DNA of 29,122 nucleotides, taken from positions 478 to 29,599 of the forward strand of contig CAKKQC010000044.1 of the NCBI GenBank assembly GCA_919901855.1, read 5' to 3'. Below are positions 15,624 to 22,703 of this stretch, in pieces. Each line of letters begins with the position of its first letter. Position 1 is the stretch's first letter. This DNA is from a bacterium. GTDB taxonomy: Bacteria > Oederibacteriota > CAKKQC01. The position numbers were made by a program, and so were the translations under genes. The notes beneath the pieces were generated by a model. The model worked only from the letters and a program-made list of their open reading frames with translations. It had not been told where the DNA came from and did no database searches.

Positions 15624-15630
15624 TAGTATA
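15624..15630. promoter_or_regulatory. Shared -10 element for two divergent genes
   Basis: TAGTAT (plus, 15624-15629) and TATACT (minus, 15630-15625) overlap by five bases. The plus element ends 8 nt before the ATG at 15638 and the minus element ends 8 nt before the ATG at 15616. Neither gene has a Shine-Dalgarno sequence, so both messages would be almost leaderless. Symmetric -10 elements that fire in both directions are known in bacteria. Confidence 0.5.
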
Positions 15631-15637
15631 GCCCCGG

Positions 15638-16372
15638 ATGATGAATGGGAATGCGATCGACGCGCACGTGGCCGAGATCGACCGGTGCAACCAGCGAAGC
15701 GCCAGGATGCTCTCGGTCGTGGACCTGCTGGAGGCAAAGACGCTGACGCCGGAGCTGGCCGCCTACCTGCTGGCCGCGATCTCGCGGGGCGCCTCCTATC
15801 TGGTCGGCGCCCTGCCCGGAAGCGCGGGGAAGACGACGGTCATGGGCGCGCTCCTGAACTTCGTGCCCGCCACGATCGCGCTGAAACCGGCCGATTCGGC
15901 GAAGACGATCGCGGACGCGCTGGCGCACCTCTCGCCGCGCCGGTGCTGGATCTGCCATGAGATCGGGGCCGGCGGCTACTACGCCTACCTGTGGGGGCCG
16001 GCCCTGCGTGCGTACTTCGAGCTGGGGCGGGCCGGGCACCAGCTCGCGACGAACCTGCACGCGGACACGTACGAGCAGGCGCGCGCCCAGGTCTGCGACG
16101 AGAACGGGGTGCCCCTCGAGGACTTCGTCCGGATGAACCTGGCCCTCTTCCTGCGGGTGCGCGGCGGGGACCGGGTGGTCCACGAGGTCTGGGAGTCGGA
16201 CGGGGCGTCCGTCCACCGCAGGATCTTCGCGGGGGGCAGGCTGGCCGGGGGCCGGCTGGCGGACCCGGAACGGGTGGCGCAGGCGGGAAAGACCCTCGAC
16301 GCGCTCATGGCCACGGGGGGCCGCACGATCGGGGACGTGCGTCAGTTCCTCGTCAAATCCTCCGCTGTATAA
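15638..16372 (+). CDS. Short P-loop ATPase resembling VirB11/CpaF/PilT secretion ATPases
   Basis: 244 residues. A P-loop-like PGSAGKTT occurs at 60-67, with strand YLVGAL before it and helix VMGALLNF after it. CWICHEIG (103-110) fits a Walker B-like strand ending in Glu. GRAGHQLATNLHADTYEQA (130-148) resembles the His-box region of secretion ATPases. The order and spacing match the C-terminal domain of VirB11/CpaF-type ATPases, but the protein is about half their usual size, has almost no N-terminal domain, and replaces the first Gly of the P-loop by Leu. No pilin, secretin or platform gene lies nearby. It may be a free-standing regulator or remnant; ATP hydrolysis is not certain. An ATG pair (15638, 15641) offers two starts. 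Its stop codon lies inside the next promoter's TATAAT. Confidence 0.65.
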   Translation: MMNGNAIDAHVAEIDRCNQRSARMLSVVDLLEAKTLTPELAAYLLAAISRGASYLVGALPGSAGKTTVMGALLNFVPATIALKPADSAKTIADALAHLSPRRCWICHEIGAGGYYAYLWGPALRAYFELGRAGHQLATNLHADTYEQARAQVCDENGVPLEDFVRMNLALFLRVRGGDRVVHEVWESDGASVHRRIFAGGRLAGGRLADPERVAQAGKTLDALMATGGRTIGDVRQFLVKSSAV

Positions 16373-16373
16373 T
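16368..16373 (+). promoter_or_regulatory. Consensus -10 element upstream of the ThuA-like gene
   Basis: A perfect TATAAT overlaps the TAA stop of the ATPase gene. The ATG at 16406 is 32 nt further on, with AAGGAG at 16395-16400 as ribosome binding site. No clear -35 hexamer is seen. This probably starts the operon running to at least 20029. Confidence 0.55.
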
Positions 16374-16405
16374 GCCCCCGGGTAACGCCAAGACAAGGAG
16401 CATTC

Positions 16406-17059
16406 ATGGCCGATAAGAAGAAGGCACTGTTCGTGTGGGGGGGATGGGACGGGCACACGCCGAAGCAGAGCACGGACCTGCTAGCGCCGTGGCTGGAGTC
16501 GCAGGGCTACTCGGTGAAGGTCTCGGACACGCTGGACGCGTACCTCGATCGCGAGTACCTGATGGCGTGCTCGCTCATCGTGCCGGTGTGGACGATGGGC
16601 ACGATCACGGGCGACCAGGAGAAGAACCTGCTGGAGGCGGTCAAGGGCGGGGTCGGGCTCGCGGGCTGGCACGGATCGATGGACGACTCGTTCCGGAACA
16701 ACACCGAGTACCAGTTCATGACCGGCGGCCAGTGGGTCGCGCATCCGGGCGGCGTCATCGATTACCGGGTCAACATCACGAAGCCGAACGACCCGATCAT
16801 GGCCGGAATCGGGGATTTCGCCATGAAGTCCGAGCAGTACTACATGCACACGGATCCCGCCAACGAGGTGCTGGCCACGACCACGTTCGGCGGCGAGCAC
16901 GCGTCCTGGATCGCCGGGCACGTGATGCCCGTAGTGTACAAGAAGACCTACGGAAAGGGCCGCGTCTTCTACTCGTCGCTCGGCCATGTGCGGGCGGATT
17001 TCGACGTCCCCGAAGCCCTGACCATCCAGCAGCGCGGGATGCTCTGGGCCAGCCTCTGA
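16406..17059 (+). CDS. ThuA-like (trehalose-utilisation type) protein
   Basis: 217 residues. ThuA-like proteins have a glutamine-amidotransferase-like fold and are found in sugar catabolic clusters; in rhizobia ThuA and ThuB act in trehalose breakdown through 3-keto sugars. The pattern here is [17 protein letters not shown] at the start, [59 protein letters not shown] and the end block [15 protein letters not shown], all in the usual order and full length. It is cytoplasmic with no signal peptide. The dehydrogenase gene starts 29 nt after its stop, and ThuA/Gfo-Idh-MocA pairs are a recurrent arrangement, which supports a joint role in oxidising a sugar to a keto-sugar. Good AAGGAG ribosome binding site. 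Confidence 0.92.
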   Translation: MADKKKALFVWGGWDGHTPKQSTDLLAPWLESQGYSVKVSDTLDAYLDREYLMACSLIVPVWTMGTITGDQEKNLLEAVKGGVGLAGWHGSMDDSFRNNTEYQFMTGGQWVAHPGGVIDYRVNITKPNDPIMAGIGDFAMKSEQYYMHTDPANEVLATTTFGGEHASWIAGHVMPVVYKKTYGKGRVFYSSLGHVRADFDVPEALTIQQRGMLWASL

Positions 17060-17088
17060 GCGCGCATCTCACAGGGAGGAGCACAGAC

Positions 17089-18243
17089 ATGAAGGCAGCC
17101 GTGATTGGAGCGGGGTTCATCGGGCCCGTGCATGTCGAGGGCCTTAGGCGGGCGGGCGTGGTCGTCAAGGGCGTTCTCGGCATCGACCGGAACGAGTCGG
17201 AGACCGCGGCGAAGGCGATGGGGCTCGAGCGCGCGTATCTTTCACTTGAAGAAGTCCTCAAGGATCCGGACATCGCGAGCGTCCACATCGCGTCCCCGAA
17301 CAAGCTCCACGCGAAGATGGCGCTGGCCGCGCTCGAGGCGGGCAAGCACGTCGTGTGCGAAAAGCCGCTGGCGATGACTTCCAAGGAGAGCGCGACGCTC
17401 GTCGCGGCCTCGAGGAAGCGGCCGAAGCAGGTCGCGGCCGTCAACTACAACCTCCGGTTCTATCCCCTGAACATCGAGGCGCGGACGCGCGTCCGGCGCG
17501 GCGACCTCGGCGAGGTGTTCCATATCCGGGGCGCCTACGTCCAGGACTGGCTCCTGTACCCGGACGACTTCAACTGGCGCGTGATGGCCGAGGACGGCGG
17601 GGCGACCCGGGCCGTCGGCGACGTCGGGACGCACTGGCTCGACCTCGTCCACTACATAACCGGCCTGGAGGCCGAGGCCGTCATGGCCGACCTCCGGGTC
17701 GTCCACCCGGTCCGCTACCGCCCTCTCGGGCAGGTCGAGACCTACAAGGACAAGGAGAAGGGCGCCGAGGAGAAGATGGAGCGGAAGCCCGTCAAGATCA
17801 CGACCGAGGACTACGGCGCCGTGCTCATCAAGTTCAAGGGCGGCGCGCGCGCGTCCCTGCTGGTCTCCCAGGTGACGGCGGGCCGCAAGAACCGGCTCGA
17901 GTACGAGATCTCGGCGGCGAAGGCCGCGATCCAGTGGATCAGCGAGTCGCCGAACGAGATGTGGATCGGGAGCCGCGAGCACGCCAACGAGGTGCTCCTG
18001 CGCGATCCGTCGCTCCTGGACCCCGCCGCGCGCAAGTTCGCGAACTACCCCGGCGGCCACAACGAGGGCTTCCCCGACACCTTCAAGCAGGTCTACCGCG
18101 CGATCTACGAGGACATCCGGTCCGGTGGGCCCAACCCGAAGTCCCTGTACGCGACCTTCGCGGACGGGCACCGGGAGCTCGTGCTCTGCGAGGCCATCCT
18201 GGAGTCGAGCCGGAAGCAGGCGTGGGTGAAGGTCAAGTCGTGA
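17089..18243 (+). CDS. Gfo/Idh/MocA-family NAD(P)-dependent oxidoreductase
   Basis: 384 residues, normal size. The Rossmann nucleotide-binding loop is AVIGAGFIGPVHVEGL (residues 4-19), with acidic D38 at the end of strand 2 (LGIDRNE), suggesting a preference for NAD. The family EKP motif is CEKPLAMTSKES, and DVGTHWLDLVHYITG carries the conserved His near the active site. It oxidises a sugar or inositol-like hydroxyl in related enzymes; the exact substrate is unknown. A charged insertion (DKEKGAEEKMERKPVK) lies in the C-terminal domain. GGAGGAG precedes the ATG by 7 nt. Its stop overlaps the GTG start of the aldolase gene, so the two are translationally coupled. Confidence 0.93.
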   Translation: MKAAVIGAGFIGPVHVEGLRRAGVVVKGVLGIDRNESETAAKAMGLERAYLSLEEVLKDPDIASVHIASPNKLHAKMALAALEAGKHVVCEKPLAMTSKESATLVAASRKRPKQVAAVNYNLRFYPLNIEARTRVRRGDLGEVFHIRGAYVQDWLLYPDDFNWRVMAEDGGATRAVGDVGTHWLDLVHYITGLEAEAVMADLRVVHPVRYRPLGQVETYKDKEKGAEEKMERKPVKITTEDYGAVLIKFKGGARASLLVSQVTAGRKNRLEYEISAAKAAIQWISESPNEMWIGSREHANEVLLRDPSLLDPAARKFANYPGGHNEGFPDTFKQVYRAIYEDIRSGGPNPKSLYATFADGHRELVLCEAILESSRKQAWVKVKS

Positions 18244-18962
18244 CGACGGACGGCCTCACGCTCAAGGCCATCGCGAAGATGATCGACCACTCGCTCCTGC
18301 ATCCGACGATGACGGACGCGATCGTCACCGAGGGCTGCGAGGTGGCGAAAAGTCATGGCGTTGCGACCGCGTGCGTGAAGCCGTATTCGACGGCCATGGC
18401 GGCGCGGATCCTGGAGGGGTCCGGGGTGGCCGTCTGCACCGTGACCGGGTTCCCGCACGGGAACTCGACGGTCGCGATCAAGGTCGAGGAGACGAAGCTC
18501 GCCATGCGCGAGGGGGCAACCGAGATCGACACGGTGGTCAACATCGGCAAGGTGCTCGGCGGCGACTGGGAGTACGTGACGGCCGAGTTGCGCGAGGTGA
18601 ACGCCGCCGCCACCGGCGGGGGCGCCATCCTCAAGGTCATATTCGAGAACGACTACCTCCAGGACGAGCACATCGTGAAGCTCTGCGGGATCTGCTCGAA
18701 GCTCCAGGTCGCGTTCGTCAAGACCTCGACCGGGTACGGGTTCGTGCGCCAGTCGAACGGCATGTACGCGTACCAGGGCGCGACGGACCACCACCTCCAG
18801 CTCATGCGTGCGAACTGCCCGCCCTCTGTGCAGGTCAAGGCCGCGGGCGGCGTGAGAGCGCTGGACGACGTCCTCCGTGTCCGCGCGCTCGGTGTCACCC
18901 GCATCGGGGCCACGGCGACCGTCGCGATCCTCGAGGAAGCCAGGAAGCGCGGCATCACCTGA
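18240..18962 (+). CDS. deoC: Deoxyribose-phosphate aldolase
   Basis: 240 residues. DeoC cleaves 2-deoxyribose-5-phosphate into glyceraldehyde-3-phosphate and acetaldehyde through a Schiff base. Key sites are visible: D97 in EIDTVVNIGKVLGGDW, the Schiff-base Lys161 in AFVKTSTGYG, and Lys200 in QVKAAGGVRALDD. MIDHSLLHPTMT near the start and VTGFPHGNSTVAIK are also typical. The GTG start at 18240 lies in GTGA over the stop of the dehydrogenase gene. In such sugar clusters, DeoC-family proteins may act on substrates other than deoxyribose phosphate. The neighbouring ThuA-like and dehydrogenase genes make that possible. Confidence 0.93.
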   Translation: MTTDGLTLKAIAKMIDHSLLHPTMTDAIVTEGCEVAKSHGVATACVKPYSTAMAARILEGSGVAVCTVTGFPHGNSTVAIKVEETKLAMREGATEIDTVVNIGKVLGGDWEYVTAELREVNAAATGGGAILKVIFENDYLQDEHIVKLCGICSKLQVAFVKTSTGYGFVRQSNGMYAYQGATDHHLQLMRANCPPSVQVKAAGGVRALDDVLRVRALGVTRIGATATVAILEEARKRGIT

Positions 18963-18982
18963 TCCCGGGAGGCGCCGGCTAG

Positions 18983-20029
18983 GTGATCAAGTACCTGGGG
19001 TCGAAGCGGCTGATCGTGGACCGGATCGTCCGGGCCGTCAATGCGATCCCGGGGACTCGAAGCGTCCTCGACCTCTTCTCCGGCACCGCCCGCGTCGGCC
19101 ACGCCCTCAAACGCGCCGGGTACCGGGTCCTGGCCAACGACCACAACGAGTACGCCCGGGTCCTCGCGACCTGCTACGTGGCCGCCGATCGCGAGAAGGT
19201 TCTTGCCCCCGCAACCCGGCTCGTCCGCGAGTTCAACCGCCTCCGGGGGAAGCCCGGGTGGTTCACCGAGACCTTCTGCGTGAACTCCCGATTCTTCCAG
19301 CCGAAGAACGGGGCGCGCGTCGACGCGATCCGGGACGCGATTCGTGGGAAGGGGCTGGAGCCCGAGCTCGAGGCCGTCCTGCTCACGTCGCTCATGGAGG
19401 CCGCCGACCGCGTGGACTCGACGACCGGGGTCCAGATGGCGTACCTGAAACGCTGGGCGCCGCGGGCACTGGGCGACCTCGAGCTCCGGGTGCCGGACTT
19501 CCTGCCGCGGGCCCGGGCCGGGAAGGGCGAGGCGCACGGACTCGACGCATTCGAGGCGGCGGCGCGGCTCGAGGCCGACGTCGCGTATCTCGATCCTCCC
19601 TACAACCAGCACTCGTACCTCGGCAACTACCACGTCTGGGAGTCGCTCGCGCGCTGGGACCGGCCGGAGGTCTACGGCATCGCGCGCAAGCGGCTGGACG
19701 TCCGGAGCCGCCAGAGCGTGTTCAACTCCCGGCCCCGGTTCCGGGCGGCCTTCAGCCGGCTGGTCCGCGCGGTCCGGGCGCGGACGCTGATCGTCTCCTT
19801 CAGCGACGAGGGCTACCTCGACCGGGCGGCGATGGAGGAAGTGCTCGGCCTGCGCCCGGCCGTGGGCGTGGTCGCCATGGACTTCAAACGCTATGTCGGC
19901 GCCCAGATCGGCATCTACAACCCCCAGGGCGTGAAGGTGGGGAAGGCCGGGCGACTGCGCAACCGCGAGTTCCTGTTCATCGCGGGCGCGCGGCGGGTTG
20001 TTGACCGGGCAATGGCGGCGTTATCCTGA
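18983..20029 (+). CDS. D12-class N6-adenine DNA methyltransferase
   Basis: 348 residues. The SAM-binding motif is VLDLFSGTARVGHALKRAG (28-46) and the catalytic motif DPPY is at 204-207 (AYLDPPYNQHSYLGNYH). MIKYLGSKR at the start matches the family's KYxGSK motif. These are the alpha-type (SAM motif before DPPY) marks of Dam/D12 methylases that modify adenine N6. It starts with GTG; GGGAGG sits 10 nt upstream. No restriction endonuclease is next to it, so it is either an orphan methylase or part of a split system outside the window. It is 20 nt after deoC and on the same strand, an unusual neighbour for sugar genes. Codon use looks like that of its neighbours. Confidence 0.88.
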   Translation: MIKYLGSKRLIVDRIVRAVNAIPGTRSVLDLFSGTARVGHALKRAGYRVLANDHNEYARVLATCYVAADREKVLAPATRLVREFNRLRGKPGWFTETFCVNSRFFQPKNGARVDAIRDAIRGKGLEPELEAVLLTSLMEAADRVDSTTGVQMAYLKRWAPRALGDLELRVPDFLPRARAGKGEAHGLDAFEAAARLEADVAYLDPPYNQHSYLGNYHVWESLARWDRPEVYGIARKRLDVRSRQSVFNSRPRFRAAFSRLVRAVRARTLIVSFSDEGYLDRAAMEEVLGLRPAVGVVAMDFKRYVGAQIGIYNPQGVKVGKAGRLRNREFLFIAGARRVVDRAMAALS

Positions 20030-20095
20030 CGTTTGAGGGATTCGTGAGGCAGGAGACAAGTGGCCGACACCGCGGATGACGGAGGGGATAAAACC

Positions 20096-21661
20096 ATGAA
20101 GAAGCCCGGCAAGGTGGCCGCGATGCTTACTTCGGCGCTGGTGTCCCTCGCCGGCGGCGGCCGGGCCGGGGCCGCCGGGATCGAACGCGCCCCCGTGCAT
20201 GCGGGGTCGTTCTACCCTGCGGGGAAGTCCGAAGCCGAGGCCCTGCTCAAGGGCTACCTCGCGAAGGCGACCCCGCCGCCGGGCCCCGTGCCGCGCGCGG
20301 TCGTCGTCCCGCACGCGGGCTGGCAGTACAGCGGGCCGACGGCGTCCTGGGCCTACAAGGCCCTCGCGCGGGGGGCGGAAACGATCACGCGCGTGATCCT
20401 GCTCGCCCCGAGCCACTACGTAGCGTTCCGGGGCGTCGTCGTCAACGAGCGCTCCTACCGGTCGCCGCTCGGGGTCTGTCCCCTCGACACGGAGGCGATC
20501 GCAACGCTCAAGAAGGGGGACTTCGCGCAGGCCGACATGCAGGGGCCGGGGACGCGCGAGCACGCGGACGAGGTCCAGATTCCGTTCATCCAGACCGTCC
20601 TTCCCAAGGCCCGGCTCGTGCCCCTGATCGTGGGAGAGCTGGCGCCCGGCGACGCCGAGCACACGGCGCGCGCGATCTCGACGATCCTGGACGAGCACAC
20701 GGTGATAATCGCCAGCTCGGACTTCACCCACTACGGCCTCCGGTTCGGATTCGCGCCGCCGCTGGGCCGCGACATCCCGGCCGGGCTTCGGGACCTCGAC
20801 CTCGGGGCGGCTGACCGCATCACGCGCGGGGACGGGGAGGGTTTCGCTGCCTACGTCGACCGGACGGGCGCCACGATCTGCGGCCGGAACCCGATATCGA
20901 TCCTGCTGGCCGTCTTCAAGGTCAACCGCTGGCGGGCCAACGGGAAGGTGCTCCAATACGCGACGAGCGGCGCGCTGACCGGGGACTGGTCCTCGAGCGT
21001 CAGCTACTGCGCGATCGCGCTGGGCGACGTCTCCATACCGCCGAGGGCGAAGGCGGTCGCGGCTACCGGGACGAAGACCTCGGCCGCTCCTGCGACCACG
21101 TTGTCCCCGGCCGACGGGGAGGCGCTCCTGAAACTGTCGCGCTACGTGCTCAGAAAGTTCGTTGTCGACAAGGTTTCGCACTTCACGGAGGAGGAACTCG
21201 AGCCCTTCGGGCTGACGGCGGCGGCGAAGGGCCAGCTCGGGGCCTTCGTAACGCTGCGGGAGCAGGGCCAGCTCCGCGGGTGCATCGGCCACATCGTCCC
21301 GCGGTTCCCCCTGTACCGGGGCGTCGTCGAGAACACGATGAACGCCGCCTCCCGCGACCCGCGGTTCGGGTCCGTCAAGCCGGGGGAGCTGGCGGCGATC
21401 ACGATCGAGATCTCGGTCATGTCGCCGCTCGTGAAGGTCGAGTCCGTGGACGAGATCGTGGTCGGGCGCGACGGGCTCGTGCTCGTGAACGGGCAGAACA
21501 CGGGCGTCTTCCTGCCCCAGGTGCCGGGGGAGCAGGGCTGGGACAAGGACACGTTCCTCCAGCAGCTCGGGGTGAAGGCGGGGCTCGATCCCGGCGCGTA
21601 CCGCCGGCCGGACACCGAACTCTACCGGTTCACGGCGCGGATCTTCGAAGAGAAACCCTGA
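20096..21661 (+). CDS. amrB: Exported AmmeMemoRadiSam B-A fusion (MEMO1 domain + AMMECR1 domain)
   Basis: 521 residues from the ATG at 20096 (GGAGGGG 8 nt upstream); this start gives a Sec-type signal (MKKPGKVAAMLTSALVSL, cleavage near AGAAG). A GTG at 20060 with AGGAG is an alternative that adds 12 residues. Residues 30-312 are the MEMO1-like domain: VVVPHAGWQYSG (His73), LLAPSHYVAF (His107), REHADEVQIPF (His156), ASSDFTHYG and TICGRNPIS (Cys262), the residues that form the metal site in human MEMO1. Residues 338-521 are the AMMECR1-like domain with the LRGCIGHIVP motif (393-402). The two domains are separate genes in many bacteria. AmmeMemoRadiSam function is unknown. It is followed within 1 nt by an iron-sulfur membrane protein gene. 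Confidence 0.92.
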   Translation: MKKPGKVAAMLTSALVSLAGGGRAGAAGIERAPVHAGSFYPAGKSEAEALLKGYLAKATPPPGPVPRAVVVPHAGWQYSGPTASWAYKALARGAETITRVILLAPSHYVAFRGVVVNERSYRSPLGVCPLDTEAIATLKKGDFAQADMQGPGTREHADEVQIPFIQTVLPKARLVPLIVGELAPGDAEHTARAISTILDEHTVIIASSDFTHYGLRFGFAPPLGRDIPAGLRDLDLGAADRITRGDGEGFAAYVDRTGATICGRNPISILLAVFKVNRWRANGKVLQYATSGALTGDWSSSVSYCAIALGDVSIPPRAKAVAATGTKTSAAPATTLSPADGEALLKLSRYVLRKFVVDKVSHFTEEELEPFGLTAAAKGQLGAFVTLREQGQLRGCIGHIVPRFPLYRGVVENTMNAASRDPRFGSVKPGELAAITIEISVMSPLVKVESVDEIVVGRDGLVLVNGQNTGVFLPQVPGEQGWDKDTFLQQLGVKAGLDPGAYRRPDTELYRFTARIFEEKP

Positions 21662-21662
21662 G

Positions 21663-22703
21663 ATGATCCGGCCGCTCGTCCTGGCGGCGGTCATGAGCGC
21701 GCTGAGCTGGCGGGTGTACGCGGGCCGTCCCGCCGCCCTCGGGGTTGCCCTGGTCTGGTCGGCGCTGGTCGCGGCGGGCGCCGCCTGGATGGAGGCGCGC
21801 GGGCGGCTGGCGCTCTACCGCCGGGTTTACTTCGCCGTCCTCGCGGCGTGCTTCCTTCTCCAGATGCACCTGCCGCGGGCGGGGCCCAACCTCGAACCGT
21901 ACTGCCACCTCGGCCTCGCGGGGAACGCGCTCCACACCGGGTACAACCAGTTCCTCGCGATCGCGGGAGGGACCTGGGGTGCGTACGGCCCCCTGAGCCT
22001 CGGACTGCTCTGGCTCCTCGTCGTCCTCGCGTGCGGCGGCTCGCTCTGCGGCTGGGTCTGCTTCTTCGGCGGCGTGGACGACACGCTGTCGTCCCTGCGG
22101 AAGCCCCTCTTCCGCATCCCGAACGCGAGCCGGATTCGCGTCTTCCAGCTCGCGCTCCTGCTCGTGATCGCGGCGACCTCGTTCGTCCACATGGAGCCCG
22201 AGTTCTGCCGGATGCTGTGCCCCTTCAAGCTCACGGGTGATATCGCCCAGTCGTACGCGCACCCGGCGCTGACGTGGGGGCTCTCGTTTGCCCTCGTCGG
22301 CGGCGTCTTCGTCGTGGGACTCCCGCTCCTGACCGGCCAGCGCACGTTCTGCTCGGGCGTCTGCCCGTTCGGGGCGATCCCGCCGCTCGTCGCCGGGCTG
22401 AACCCGTACCGGGTCGCGATCCGGGATGACGCCTGCACCGGGTGCTCGACCTGCGCGTCCGTCTGCCCGAGCTTCGCCATCGATTCGCGCCCGGGAAGCG
22501 CGTCCATCAACCGCTACTGCACCGCGTGCCTGCGGTGCGTGGACCCGTGTCCCGCGAACGCGATCCGACCGGCGCTCTTCGGCCGCCGCGAGAGCCGGCT
22601 CTTTCCCTGGGTTACGCTCGCGCTCGGCGGCGCGCTCTCGGTGTTCTACGTGCCCGCCGGTGTCCTTGCCCTCGTCCGGATCGCGGGGGGCCACCCGGCG
22701 TGA
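21663..22703 (+). CDS. NapH/YccM-like polytopic membrane protein with two 4Fe-4S clusters
   Basis: 346 residues. Several membrane spans occur between residues 5 and 225 and one near 315-340. The membrane part contains the paired Cys motifs CGGSLCGWVCFFGG (124-137), CRMLCPFKL (182-190) and CSGVCPFGA (230-238) typical of NapH-type electron-transfer proteins. A ferredoxin domain follows with CTGCSTCASVCP (258-269) and CTACLRCVDPCP (286-297), ligands for two 4Fe-4S clusters. Such proteins pass electrons from the quinone pool or ferredoxin to partners across or at the membrane. Here it lies between the MEMO1-AMMECR1 fusion (1-nt gap) and the spermidine-synthase-like gene (4-nt overlap). A role in supplying electrons to the radical SAM enzyme or the exported fusion is inferred. 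Confidence 0.92.
   Translation: MIRPLVLAAVMSALSWRVYAGRPAALGVALVWSALVAAGAAWMEARGRLALYRRVYFAVLAACFLLQMHLPRAGPNLEPYCHLGLAGNALHTGYNQFLAIAGGTWGAYGPLSLGLLWLLVVLACGGSLCGWVCFFGGVDDTLSSLRKPLFRIPNASRIRVFQLALLLVIAATSFVHMEPEFCRMLCPFKLTGDIAQSYAHPALTWGLSFALVGGVFVVGLPLLTGQRTFCSGVCPFGAIPPLVAGLNPYRVAIRDDACTGCSTCASVCPSFAIDSRPGSASINRYCTACLRCVDPCPANAIRPALFGRRESRLFPWVTLALGGALSVFYVPAGVLALVRIAGGHPA

Noticed and set aside
14240-16456. Extension of the MFS transporter frame to 16456
   Set aside because: It would pass antisense through the ATPase gene and the promoter; the membrane protein starts naturally at 15616.
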